From Bacteroidetes bacterium GWF2_41_31 (GTDB lineage Bacteria > Bacteroidota > Bacteroidia > Bacteroidales > F082), in contig MEOL01000020.1 in NCBI GenBank assembly GCA_001769215.1, forward strand, positions 1 to 64,000: a stretch of 64,000 nucleotides of DNA. The letters are read 5' to 3'. The position numbers and the translations under genes are program-made. Positions 22,871 through 31,430 of the stretch are shown here, one piece after another (position 1 is the stretch's first letter; every line of letters starts with the position of its first letter). The notes under the pieces are model-generated. The model did no database searches. It saw only the letters and a program-made list of their open reading frames with translations, and was not told the origin of the DNA.

Positions 22871-24823
22871 TTAAGAAATCAGAATAGCGTCAAATTTGCA
22901 CACCTCGAAACAGCTACCACACGATATGCACTTATCTTCCACAATAAAGTGGGGCGATTTCCTGGTGCCGATAATGGCATCGGTAGGACATTTCTTTGAA
23001 CAGACGGTACATCCTGTACACTTGTCTACGTCGATTTTATAGGTGCGCAATTCAGTACACACGTTGGCCGGACATTTTCTGTCGAAAATATGCTCTTCAT
23101 ATTCGTGGCGGAACCATTTTAATGTGCTGAGCACGGGGTTTGGAGCCGATTGTCCCAATCCGCAAAGCGAAGTTTCCTTGATTACTTTCCCGAGTTTCTC
23201 AAGCTGCATGATGCCTTTGAAGCGTTCGAGGGACTCATAATGAGACCCATCGGTCGGCTTGTGGGTAATGCTTTCCAGAATTTCGAGCATCCGCTTGGTA
23301 CCCTCGCGGCAAGGGATGCATTTTCCGCAGCTTTCGTGTTGGATAAAATCCATAAAGAACTTGGCAATATCCACCATGCAAGTATCTTCATCCATCACAA
23401 CCAAGCCACCGGACCCCATCATGGCACCAATTTTCAAAAGTGATTCATATTCAATTTTAATATCCAGGTTGGCCTCTGTAATACAACCTCCGGAAGGGCC
23501 TCCAATCTGCACAGATTTGAATTTTTTTCCGTTCGGGATGCCACCGGCAATGCCGAAAATCACCTGCCGGATGGTAGTTCCCATGGGCACTTCAACAAGA
23601 CCTGTCAATTTAACTTTTCCCGAAAGGGCAAACACTTTGGTGCCTTTACTGCTTTCGGTGCCAATGGACCTGTATTTTTCGATACCGCCGGCAAAAATTT
23701 CGGGCAACGACGACAATGTTTCCACATTGTTGATCACCGTAGGTTTGCCAAACAAACCACTAACAGCAGGAAATGGCGGACGTGGTCGTGGCATACCCCT
23801 TTTTCCTTCGATGGAATTGATCAGGGCGGTTTCTTCACCACAAACAAAGGCGCCGGCTCCCATTTTGACTTTGATGTCGAAATCTGTTCCCGTCCCGAAA
23901 ATATTTTTACCCAGAACGCCTAGTTTACGGGTCTGATCCAGGGCAATATTTAAACGCTTGATGGCCAGCGGATATTCGGCGCGGATATATACATATCCTT
24001 TGGAAGCTCCAATTCCGTACGCTGCAATGGCCATGCCTTCGAGGAGTCTGTGGGGATCACCTTCGATAACCGCACGGTCCATAAAAGCTCCGGGATCACC
24101 TTCATCCGCATTGCAAATCAGGTACTTTTGATCGGCAGCGGTATTGTAGGCAAACTTCCATTTTTTCCCGGTAGAAAAACCACCGCCGCCACGGCCCCGA
24201 AGACCGCTTTGTTCAACCAGGTCGCAAACTTCAAGCGGTTTGTAATTTTTTATCAAATCAAGATAGTGACCGTATCCGCCAAAAGCCAGGTATTCTTCGA
24301 TGCTCACCGGATTTACAATCCCACAATTTTTAAGTACTACGCGGGTTTGAGCAGCAAAAAACGGGTGCTCCATAAGGGTAGGAATGCCTTCCCAGATGCG
24401 GTTGGCATCCGAAGGAAACTGACCCAGAATTTCAGCATCGGCAGGGATTTCCAACTGAAAAATTGATTTTAGCAAATCTTCCACTTTATCTCCGGTTACG
24501 TGTTGGAACGAAATCCGGTTATAACCGGGAAGCTGCACATCCAGAAGAGGTTCTGCAGAGCATAAGCCGATACAGCCCACTTCTACAATGTCCGCTTCCA
24601 GTTGGTTATCAAGAAGATATTGTTTGGCTGCAGCCAGGGTTTTAGCGGCTCCGGCACCCAAACCACAGGTTCCTGCGCCAATAAAAATCACTGGTTTGTC
24701 GATTTTATTTCTGGTATGTTTCAACGAAAACGTGGCCTTATCCAGCCGAATATTCTGAAGAATATCCTCCTGGAGTCTGTCGAGCAGCACTTGCTGATGG
24801 TTATTTTGATGTTCCTGACACAT
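22871..24823 (-). CDS. hydB: NuoF-like NADH/FMN subunit of [FeFe] hydrogenase (HydB/HndC type)
   Basis: A 650-residue protein. Residues ~1-125 are a thioredoxin-like ferredoxin domain with VGCIGLC. The NuoF core follows: FMN/NADH-binding GRGGGGFSTGKKW (about 209-221), MGAGAFVCGEETALI, and the ligands ESCGKCIPC and LCGLGQ for a [4Fe-4S] cluster. The C-terminus adds two ferredoxin clusters (CTGCTVCSKKCP and CISCGSCFEVC). This is the full HydB architecture. It accepts electrons from, or gives them to, NAD(H) and links to the cluster chain of HydA. It starts 3 bases after hydC and ends 18 bases before hydA. Confidence 0.95.
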   Translation of the reverse strand: MCQEHQNNHQQVLLDRLQEDILQNIRLDKATFSLKHTRNKIDKPVIFIGAGTCGLGAGAAKTLAAAKQYLLDNQLEADIVEVGCIGLCSAEPLLDVQLPGYNRISFQHVTGDKVEDLLKSIFQLEIPADAEILGQFPSDANRIWEGIPTLMEHPFFAAQTRVVLKNCGIVNPVSIEEYLAFGGYGHYLDLIKNYKPLEVCDLVEQSGLRGRGGGGFSTGKKWKFAYNTAADQKYLICNADEGDPGAFMDRAVIEGDPHRLLEGMAIAAYGIGASKGYVYIRAEYPLAIKRLNIALDQTRKLGVLGKNIFGTGTDFDIKVKMGAGAFVCGEETALINSIEGKRGMPRPRPPFPAVSGLFGKPTVINNVETLSSLPEIFAGGIEKYRSIGTESSKGTKVFALSGKVKLTGLVEVPMGTTIRQVIFGIAGGIPNGKKFKSVQIGGPSGGCITEANLDIKIEYESLLKIGAMMGSGGLVVMDEDTCMVDIAKFFMDFIQHESCGKCIPCREGTKRMLEILESITHKPTDGSHYESLERFKGIMQLEKLGKVIKETSLCGLGQSAPNPVLSTLKWFRHEYEEHIFDRKCPANVCTELRTYKIDVDKCTGCTVCSKKCPTDAIIGTRKSPHFIVEDKCISCGSCFEVCKFDAILIS

Positions 24824-24826
24824 GAG

Positions 24827-25288
24827 CTATTCCCCCTTTGTTTTATATGAATCCACAATTTCTTTGATGGACTGTGCTGTAACCTTGGCATGAAACTCGC
24901 CATTCACGCAGATCACAGGAGCTAAGCCACAAGCTCCGATACAAGCTACTACTTCAATACTAAACTGTCCGTCGCGGGTAGTTTGGCCGGCCTTCACTTT
25001 TAAATGTTTCTCAAGTTCCTGTAAAACAGTAGACGACCCCAACACATGACAAGCGGTTCCGCGACAAACCTGAACATGGTTCACACCAAAAGGCTCGAAC
25101 CTGAACTGGTTATAGAAAGTGGCAACGCCAAAAATTTTACTGGCAGGAATATCCAGATATCTACCCACCTCAAGAATAGATTTCTTCGATAAATATCCTT
25201 CAGCAGTCTGTATTTCTTGCAAAATGGGTATTAAATTATCACGCCCGACTGCCGGGTATTTGTGGAGAACATGTTGAACTAAAGTCAT
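24827..25288 (-). CDS. hydC: NuoE-like [2Fe-2S] subunit of [FeFe] hydrogenase (HydC/HndA type)
   Basis: A 153-residue thioredoxin-like ferredoxin. It has the N-terminal helical part IPILQEIQTAEGYL (about 21-34), then the four cluster cysteines in VCRGTACHVLGS and ACIGACGLAP. This is the smallest subunit of the HydABC complex and carries one [2Fe-2S] cluster next to the NuoF-like subunit. Length and motif spacing are normal. It is the first enzyme gene of the operon, 44 bases after a receiver gene. Confidence 0.95.
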   Translation of the reverse strand: MTLVQHVLHKYPAVGRDNLIPILQEIQTAEGYLSKKSILEVGRYLDIPASKIFGVATFYNQFRFEPFGVNHVQVCRGTACHVLGSSTVLQELEKHLKVKAGQTTRDGQFSIEVVACIGACGLAPVICVNGEFHAKVTAQSIKEIVDSYKTKGE

Positions 25289-25332
25289 TATTCAGGTTTT
25301 TATCATTTTAAACTACACTGCTTCCACCAAGC

Positions 25333-25845
25333 TTACAACTCATTTTTATCGGCGAGTTGCTTTTCAATTTCAGGAATCAACACGTTGGCGCTGACAGGTT
25401 TTCTAACAAAGGCGTTCACCGGAAACCAAATACTCTCATCATTCTCGTTGAGATAATCAACCCCCGCATTGCCAGTTACCATGTCTTTTACAAGAATTAC
25501 CCTCAGGTCGCTGTAGGCAGGATCTTTCCTGAATTCACGGGCCATGGCCTGTACACTGGGCTTGGTTGTGGTGAGTACATCGATGGAGGTTTGAATAATT
25601 ACCGGCATGTCCTTCAGTTCGGGATCGTCGATAATTTCTTTGGCCAGTTCAAATCCTTCGAAATGAGTGGTCATCATCACATCTAAAATAGCCAGATCGG
25701 GTCTTTCCTTTTTAAGCAATTCAATTCCTTGCTTTTTATCGCTGGCAGAAAGAACTTCATATCCCTTTGCTGTTAAGATGGCTTCTACAACGTTGATAAT
25801 GTCGATGTCGTCATCAACAATTACAATTTTCTTTTTGGTATTCAT
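25333..25845 (-). CDS. stand-alone receiver protein with an extended beta4-beta5 insertion
   Basis: A 170-residue receiver-only protein, ~45 residues longer than usual. It has VDDDIDII, the phospho-acceptor Asp in LAILDVMMT, and the MPVIIQTSID strand. An insertion of about 40 residues (with REFRKDPAY and LVKDMVTGNAG) follows before VNAFVRKPVS, which holds the conserved Lys-Pro. The ATG at 25845 is preferred over 25896 because it starts directly at the domain. No output domain exists. It leads the hydrogenase operon and shares the DLMM/DVMM style and an insertion with the receiver at 18714. I see no convincing -33/-7 promoter upstream; TAGTTTTA at 25875-25882 is a weak candidate. Confidence 0.88.
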   Translation of the reverse strand: MNTKKKIVIVDDDIDIINVVEAILTAKGYEVLSASDKKQGIELLKKERPDLAILDVMMTTHFEGFELAKEIIDDPELKDMPVIIQTSIDVLTTTKPSVQAMAREFRKDPAYSDLRVILVKDMVTGNAGVDYLNENDESIWFPVNAFVRKPVSANVLIPEIEKQLADKNEL

Positions 25846-25957
25846 AGTGAGAGCGTTTATGGTTTTTAATGTGGTAAAACTACTTTGAACCATCAACGTG
25901 CTATAGGCAGGAAAATACCTTTTTTAAAGGAAAATAGTCCTGTTTTTTATAGGGAAA

Positions 25958-25999
25958 AACCAGTACAATCAGGTAATGATTTGCGTGAAAGTACTGGTT
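25958..25999. promoter_or_regulatory. 9-bp inverted repeat in the intergenic region before the hydrogenase operon
   Basis: AACCAGTAC and GTACTGGTT are perfect arms separated by 24 bases, between the divergent receiver and NUDIX genes. It could be an operator or a hairpin. Function is unknown. Confidence 0.4.
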
Positions 26000-26046
26000 C
26001 CTTAACAAGAATTGGAAAGGATGGGGGAGTCAACCCTCTTTATCCT

Positions 26047-26054
26047 TAATTTTG
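26047..26054 (+). promoter_or_regulatory. -7 element of the NUDIX gene, near-leaderless
   Basis: TAATTTTG matches TAnnTTTG and ends 5 bases before the ATG at 26060. Transcription starting ~7 bases downstream would begin at or beside the start codon, implying a leaderless message. Confidence 0.55.
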
Positions 26055-26059
26055 CCACC

Positions 26060-26704
26060 ATGATTGCATTTAACCAATTTTCAGAAGAGTTACGTCACAG
26101 GCTCAAACATTTACCCTTGCCGGGAATATCTGTTCAATTAAAAATGGCTCCTCCCTCCCGGCGAGTTGAGATTGAACGAAATCCAAACCAGACTCCACGT
26201 AACAGCGCAGTGCTGATATGCTTCTTTCCAAAAAATGGAGAGACCCACCTGATCATGATAAAAAGAGCCGTGGACGAGACGGTTCACAGTGGGCAAATTG
26301 CATTCCCCGGCGGGAAAGCTGAAAAAGAGGATGACTCACTTGAAAATACCGCCTTGCGTGAAACTTTTGAAGAAGTCGGAATTCAACCCCAACAAATTGA
26401 AATCATTGGAAAATTAACAGATTTATATATACCGCCAAGTAATTATCTTGTGGCCCCTTTTGTGGGAATTTTACAGGAAGAGCCCCATATAACCCCAAAT
26501 TACGAAGTAGATCGGGCTTTGATCATACCGCTTTCTGATCTGATGAATCAGGCCAATTGTATGGAGAAAACCATTTCTGTACGATCCATACAACTCCAGG
26601 TGCCTTGCTACACCCTTGACGGGGAAATAATATGGGGAGCTTCCTCGATGATGCTGGCTGAACTGCTCGAAGTGTTGAATCTTCCGCAAAAATCTTTCAC
26701 ATAA
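26060..26704 (+). CDS. NUDIX hydrolase, CoA pyrophosphatase-like (NudL/YeaB)
   Basis: A 214-residue NUDIX protein. The Nudix box is GGKAEKEDDSLENTALRETFEEVGI (about 87-111), matching GX5EX7REUXEEXGU with one extra residue in the first spacer (GX6E). The preceding HSGQIAFPGG and the upstream PRNSAVLICFF region follow the CoA-pyrophosphatase subgroup, which often hydrolyses CoA and its esters. The specific substrate is inferred. I use ATG 26060, since the earlier ATG at 26012 lies upstream of the -7 element. It is convergent with the DUF3467 gene and they share a terminator. Confidence 0.88.
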   Translation: MIAFNQFSEELRHRLKHLPLPGISVQLKMAPPSRRVEIERNPNQTPRNSAVLICFFPKNGETHLIMIKRAVDETVHSGQIAFPGGKAEKEDDSLENTALRETFEEVGIQPQQIEIIGKLTDLYIPPSNYLVAPFVGILQEEPHITPNYEVDRALIIPLSDLMNQANCMEKTISVRSIQLQVPCYTLDGEIIWGASSMMLAELLEVLNLPQKSFT

Positions 26705-26730
26705 AAAAAGCCCCTGTTAAGGAGCTTTGT
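26703..26730. terminator. terminator shared by DUF3467 (minus) and NUDIX (plus) genes
   Basis: AAAGCCCCT and AGGAGCTTT pair with one mismatch around GTTA. A run of seven A on its left gives a U-tract for minus-strand transcripts, so it is a strong intrinsic terminator for the DUF3467 side. Confidence 0.8.
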
Positions 26731-26734
26731 AAGG

Positions 26735-27049
26735 TTACGCCTGAGCAGTAGGTCCTCCCAGTGAGAAGGGCGGCAATCCACCGTCTTTGGATTCTTTAAT
26801 AATACCATGGATCGCCTCGAATTTCTTCACATTGTCTTGCAAAGCTTTATACAAGCGTTTGGCATGTTCCGGTGTCAGAATGATTCGTGATTTAACTTTG
26901 GCCTTGGGTGCGCCAGGCATCAGTTTTACAAAATCGATAATAAACTCGGCATGCGAGTGAGTGATGATGGCCAAATTAGAGTAAATGCCTTCGGCAATGT
27001 CTTCAGGCAAATCGATGTTGATCTTATTGGCATTTTTTGGTTCTTCCAT
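26735..27049 (-). CDS. DUF3467 protein
   Basis: A 104-residue cytoplasmic protein. It has INIDLPEDIAEGIYSNLAIITHS, then EFIIDFVKLMPG and VKSRIILTPEHAKRLYKALQDN, which together define DUF3467. The role is unknown; in Bacteroidetes it commonly follows rpoC, as here. I start at ATG 27049, where the family begins; the upstream ATG at 27085 sits inside a hairpin. The hairpin at 27066-27097 separates it from rpoC, so it may be expressed at a reduced level by read-through. Confidence 0.88.
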   Translation of the reverse strand: MEEPKNANKINIDLPEDIAEGIYSNLAIITHSHAEFIIDFVKLMPGAPKAKVKSRIILTPEHAKRLYKALQDNVKKFEAIHGIIKESKDGGLPPFSLGGPTAQA

Positions 27050-27065
27050 GATAGTTGGTTTTATA

Positions 27066-27097
27066 TAACGAGCACCGTTTTGCAAAGGTGCTCGTTA
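27066..27097 (-). terminator. hairpin after rpoC
   Basis: Perfect 11-bp arms TAACGAGCACC and GGTGCTCGTTA with a 10-base loop, 8 bases past the rpoC stop. It lacks a T-run, so partial termination or mRNA 3'-end protection is likely. Confidence 0.6.
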
Positions 27098-27104
27098 TGA
27101 GATT

Positions 27105-30100
27105 TTAGATATCGATCTGGTTATCATGCTTCATTACAGATTCATAATCCTCTTTGGAGCCTACAATGATATCTTCATACTTACGTAGACCTGAACCAGC
27201 AGGGATCTTATGACCGACAATCACATTTTCCTTCAAACCGAGCAAATTATCAGTTTTTGCACTGATGGAGGCCACGGTTAACACCTTGGTAGTTTCCTGG
27301 AATGAAGCTGCGGAGATCCAACTGTTGGTTTGAAGTGAAGCACGGGTAATACCCTGTAACACCTGCGTACCCGTCGCCGGTTGGGCAGGACGTGCTTCGG
27401 CGAGTTGTTTGTCGCGTCTTTTTAAAGCGGAGTTATCATCACGCAATTTACGGGCAGTAATAATCTGACCCTGGAGCAGGTTTTCTGATTCACCAGGATC
27501 AACCACCACCATTTGTCCATAAATTTCATCATTCACTTCGTGGAAGTCAATCCTGTTAACCAGTTCTCCCTCCAGAAACCGCGTGTCACCTGAATCTTCA
27601 ACTCTTACTTTGCGCATCATCTGTCGGACAATGGTTTCGAAATGTTTATCATTAATTTTTACCCCCTGAAGGCGATATACCTCCTGGATTTCGTTAACGA
27701 TATATTCCTGTACAGCCATTGGGCCTTTGATTGCTAAAATATCAGATGGTGTCATAACGCCGTCGGACAAAGGTGTACCTGCCTTTACAAAGTCGTTTTT
27801 CTGTGCCAGAATCTGTTTTGAGGTTGGTACCAGGTATTTCTTTTCTTCTCCTGTTTTTGAAGTAATCACCACTTCCCGGTTACCACGTTTGAGTTTCTGA
27901 CTAAAACTAACTACACCGTCAATTTCGGAAACTACAGCAGGGTCGGAGGGGTTACGGGCCTCGAACAATTCGGTCACGCGGGGAAGACCTCCGGTGATGT
28001 CACCAGATTTTCCAAAAGCGCGGGGGATTTTAACCAATAAATCACCGGCTTTAATAGAGGCTCCTTCTTCAACAAGAATGTGAGAACCAACAGGCATGTC
28101 ATAGGTATTAAGAATAATCCCGTCCTTGTTCAGGATTTTAATGATCGGGTTTTTATTCTTCAACCTTGATTCCACGATTACTTTTTCAAAATAACCTGTT
28201 TGGTCATCCGATTCAACGCGGTAGGTAATACCTTCGATGATGTGCTCGAATGAGATCGTACCCGCTGTTTCAGAAACAATAACAGCATTATAAGGATCCC
28301 AGTCAGCAATGATGTCTCCTTTTTTTACATTCGAGCCATTCTTGATGTACAAGTTAGCAGAATATGGAATGTTTGCAGAGGCCAATACCACACCGGTGGA
28401 AGGGTCAAGAATTCTCATTTCAGCCGAACGGCCAACCACAACCTGGTATTTTTTACCCTCGTTGTTGGTGAAATCAACTGTTCTTAATTCTTCAATTTCG
28501 AGATGTCCATCAAATTTGCTATCTATCTTCGAGGTACTTCCAACGTTTGACGCTGTACCTCCCTGGTGGAATGTTCTCAATGTAAGCTGGGTTCCCGGTT
28601 CTCCGATAGATTGAGCGGCAATTACACCAACAGCTTCTCCATCCTGAACCAGTCGGCCCGAAGCCAGGTTACGGCCATAACATAAGGCGCAAACACCTCT
28701 TTTCGATTCGCAGGTAAGTACTGAACGAATTTCAACACCTTCAATGCTAGAATCTTCGATGATTTTGGCGATGTCTTCGGTGATTTCCAGACCTGCCTCG
28801 ATAATTACCTCACCTGTTACCGGATGATATACATCGTGCAGGGCGACACGGCCAAGAATACGGTCGTACAATGATTCAACTATATCTTCATTCTTCTTTA
28901 ATGCATTAATGGTTAACCCGCGCAGTGTTCCGCAGTCAACCTCATTAATAACCACATCCTGTGCTACGTCGACTAACCTACGCGTCAGATAACCGGCATC
29001 GGCTGTTTTAAGTGCAGTATCTGCCAAACCTTTACGCGCACCGTGAGTGGAAATAAAGTACTCAAGTACCGAAAGACCCTCTTTAAAGTTAGATAGAATC
29101 GGGTTTTCAATAATTTCGCCACCTTTAGCACCCGATTTTTGAGGTTTGGCCATCAAGCCTCTCATTCCGGAAAGCTGCCGGATTTGTTCTTTGGAACCAC
29201 GAGCCCCGGAATCGAGCATCATATATACGGGATTAAACCCCTGGTCGTCCTGCGAAAGTTCTTTCATCAGGGTGTTGGTCAAATGCGAGTTGGCATGTGT
29301 CCAGATATCAATAATTTGGTTATAACGCTCGTTGTTGGTGATAAATCCCATATTATAGTTATTCAACACCTCTTCAACTTCATCGTTTGCTCTCTTAACC
29401 AACGACACTTTTATTTCAGGTACCATCACGTTACCAAGGCTAAAGGAAAGTCCACCCTTAAATGCCATGGTAAATCCGAGATGTTTAATGTCGTCGAGAA
29501 AACGCGCCGTAACGTCTGTACTGGTCACTTTCAATATGCCACCAATGATATCACGGAGTGCCTTTTTAGTCATCAAGGCATTGATGTAACCGAATTCTTT
29601 AGGAACAAACTGGTTAAACATCACGCGACCAACGGAGGTTTCAATCATCCTGTTCACCGCGACGCCATCTACCACGTCATCCACTTTCACATTGATAATG
29701 GCATGCAAATCCACTCTTTTCTCGTTGTAAGCAATATTTACTTCTTCCGGCGAATAGAAACTCATGCCCTCTCCTTTAACAGGATGATCGGGTGTACTTT
29801 TTCTGGGTTTAGTGATATAATAGAGTCCCAGAACCATGTCCTGAGAAGGCACCATGATTGGAGCTCCATTGGCAGGATTCAGAATATTATGCGAAGCAAG
29901 CATTAAAATTTGGGCCTCCAATACGGCTGCATTTCCAAGTGGAACGTGAACAGCCATTTGGTCACCATCAAAGTCGGCGTTGAACGCGGTACATACCAAT
30001 GGGTGAAGTTGAATGGCTTTACCTTCAACCAGTTTCGGCTGAAAAGCCTGGATACCCAACCGGTGCAATGTAGGAGCACGGTTTAACAAAACAGGATGGC

Positions 30101-31394
30101 CTTTGAGGATATTTTCAAGAATATCCCAAACTACAGCGTCTTTTCGTTCTACAATTTTTTTAGCCGATTTCACGGTTTTTACAATACCGCGCTCCAGCAA
30201 TTTTCTGATAATAAATGGTTTAAACAATTCTGCCGCCATGGCTTTTGGCAAACCACATTCATTGAGCTGAAGATCGGGACCCACCACGATGACCGATCGT
30301 CCTGAATAATCCACACGTTTACCCAACAGGTTCTGACGGAATCGTCCCTGTTTTCCTTTCAGGCTATCGCTTAGGGATTTCAATGGTCGGTTCGATTCGG
30401 TTTTAACAGCGCTCGATTTTCTGGAATTATCCAAAAGCGAATCAACAGCTTCCTGAAGCATCCGCTTTTCATTGCGCATGATCACATCAGGGGCTTTAAT
30501 TTCTATTAGTCGTTTCAACCGGTTGTTACGAATGATCACCCTGCGGTAAAGGTCGTTCAGGTCGGAAGTGGCAAAACGCCCACCATCCAATGGTACCAAG
30601 GGACGTAATTCCGGAGGAATCACTGGTACGATCTGCACAATCATCCATTCAGGGCGATTTTCAGCACGGTTACGTGCATCACGGAAGGCCTCAAAAACCT
30701 GCAAACGCTTCAGCGCATCTGCCTTGCGTTGTTGAGAAGTTTCAGTATTGGCTTTATGTCTTAATTCATAGGACATTTTATCCAGGTCGAGGCGTGCGAG
30801 CAAATCACGAACAGCCTCTGCACCCATCTTGGCAATAAATTTGTCGGGATGGGTATCGTCGAGATGTTGGTTTTCTGGCGGTAGAGTATCTAAAATATCA
30901 AAGTATTCCTCTTCCGTGAGAAAATCCAGGTATTCCACGCCATTGCCTTTTTTAATACCCGGGTTGATCACTACATAACGTTCGTAATAAATGATCATCT
31001 CCAGTTTTTTTGTCTGAAGGCCGAGCATTGAACCAATTTTATTTGGCAGCGAGCGGAAAAACCAAATGTGAACTACCGGCACCACCAGTTGAATGTGGCC
31101 CATTCGTTCACGGCGTACTTTCTTTTCCGTTACCTCTACACCACAACGGTCGCAAACGATGCCTTTGTACCGGATACGTTTATATTTACCACAGTGGCAC
31201 TCGTAGTCCTTGATGGGTCCGAATATCCTTTCACAGAACAATCCATCACGTTCAGGTTTGTAAGTACGGTAATTGATGGTTTCCGGTTTTAACACCTCGC
31301 CATGCGACCTGTCAAGAATCGATTCAGGAGAAGCCAGACTAATGGTGATGTTGTTAAATGTGCTCGGAATTTTACTATCTTTTCTGAAAGCCAT
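27105..31394 (-). CDS. rpoC: DNA-directed RNA polymerase subunit beta'
   Basis: A 1429-residue largest RNA polymerase subunit. The N-terminal zinc site is [20 protein letters not shown] (about 67-86). The catalytic Mg motif [12 protein letters not shown] (near 460) is intact. A second zinc site appears as [13 protein letters not shown]. The C-terminus continues through typical sandwich-barrel repeats ([22 protein letters not shown]) to the clamp. Length fits Bacteroidetes. The gene follows rpoB by 36 bases in the conserved rplKAJL-rpoBC order. Confidence 0.99.
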   Translation of the reverse strand: MAFRKDSKIPSTFNNITISLASPESILDRSHGEVLKPETINYRTYKPERDGLFCERIFGPIKDYECHCGKYKRIRYKGIVCDRCGVEVTEKKVRRERMGHIQLVVPVVHIWFFRSLPNKIGSMLGLQTKKLEMIIYYERYVVINPGIKKGNGVEYLDFLTEEEYFDILDTLPPENQHLDDTHPDKFIAKMGAEAVRDLLARLDLDKMSYELRHKANTETSQQRKADALKRLQVFEAFRDARNRAENRPEWMIVQIVPVIPPELRPLVPLDGGRFATSDLNDLYRRVIIRNNRLKRLIEIKAPDVIMRNEKRMLQEAVDSLLDNSRKSSAVKTESNRPLKSLSDSLKGKQGRFRQNLLGKRVDYSGRSVIVVGPDLQLNECGLPKAMAAELFKPFIIRKLLERGIVKTVKSAKKIVERKDAVVWDILENILKGHPVLLNRAPTLHRLGIQAFQPKLVEGKAIQLHPLVCTAFNADFDGDQMAVHVPLGNAAVLEAQILMLASHNILNPANGAPIMVPSQDMVLGLYYITKPRKSTPDHPVKGEGMSFYSPEEVNIAYNEKRVDLHAIINVKVDDVVDGVAVNRMIETSVGRVMFNQFVPKEFGYINALMTKKALRDIIGGILKVTSTDVTARFLDDIKHLGFTMAFKGGLSFSLGNVMVPEIKVSLVKRANDEVEEVLNNYNMGFITNNERYNQIIDIWTHANSHLTNTLMKELSQDDQGFNPVYMMLDSGARGSKEQIRQLSGMRGLMAKPQKSGAKGGEIIENPILSNFKEGLSVLEYFISTHGARKGLADTALKTADAGYLTRRLVDVAQDVVINEVDCGTLRGLTINALKKNEDIVESLYDRILGRVALHDVYHPVTGEVIIEAGLEITEDIAKIIEDSSIEGVEIRSVLTCESKRGVCALCYGRNLASGRLVQDGEAVGVIAAQSIGEPGTQLTLRTFHQGGTASNVGSTSKIDSKFDGHLEIEELRTVDFTNNEGKKYQVVVGRSAEMRILDPSTGVVLASANIPYSANLYIKNGSNVKKGDIIADWDPYNAVIVSETAGTISFEHIIEGITYRVESDDQTGYFEKVIVESRLKNKNPIIKILNKDGIILNTYDMPVGSHILVEEGASIKAGDLLVKIPRAFGKSGDITGGLPRVTELFEARNPSDPAVVSEIDGVVSFSQKLKRGNREVVITSKTGEEKKYLVPTSKQILAQKNDFVKAGTPLSDGVMTPSDILAIKGPMAVQEYIVNEIQEVYRLQGVKINDKHFETIVRQMMRKVRVEDSGDTRFLEGELVNRIDFHEVNDEIYGQMVVVDPGESENLLQGQIITARKLRDDNSALKRRDKQLAEARPAQPATGTQVLQGITRASLQTNSWISAASFQETTKVLTVASISAKTDNLLGLKENVIVGHKIPAGSGLRKYEDIIVGSKEDYESVMKHDNQIDI

Positions 31395-31430
31395 ATGTTA
31401 TTCTATTATTTTTATCAGGTTTACTAAAGT

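Noticed and set aside
29139-29906. 255-residue plus-strand open frame
   Set aside because: Antisense shadow of rpoC with no family pattern.
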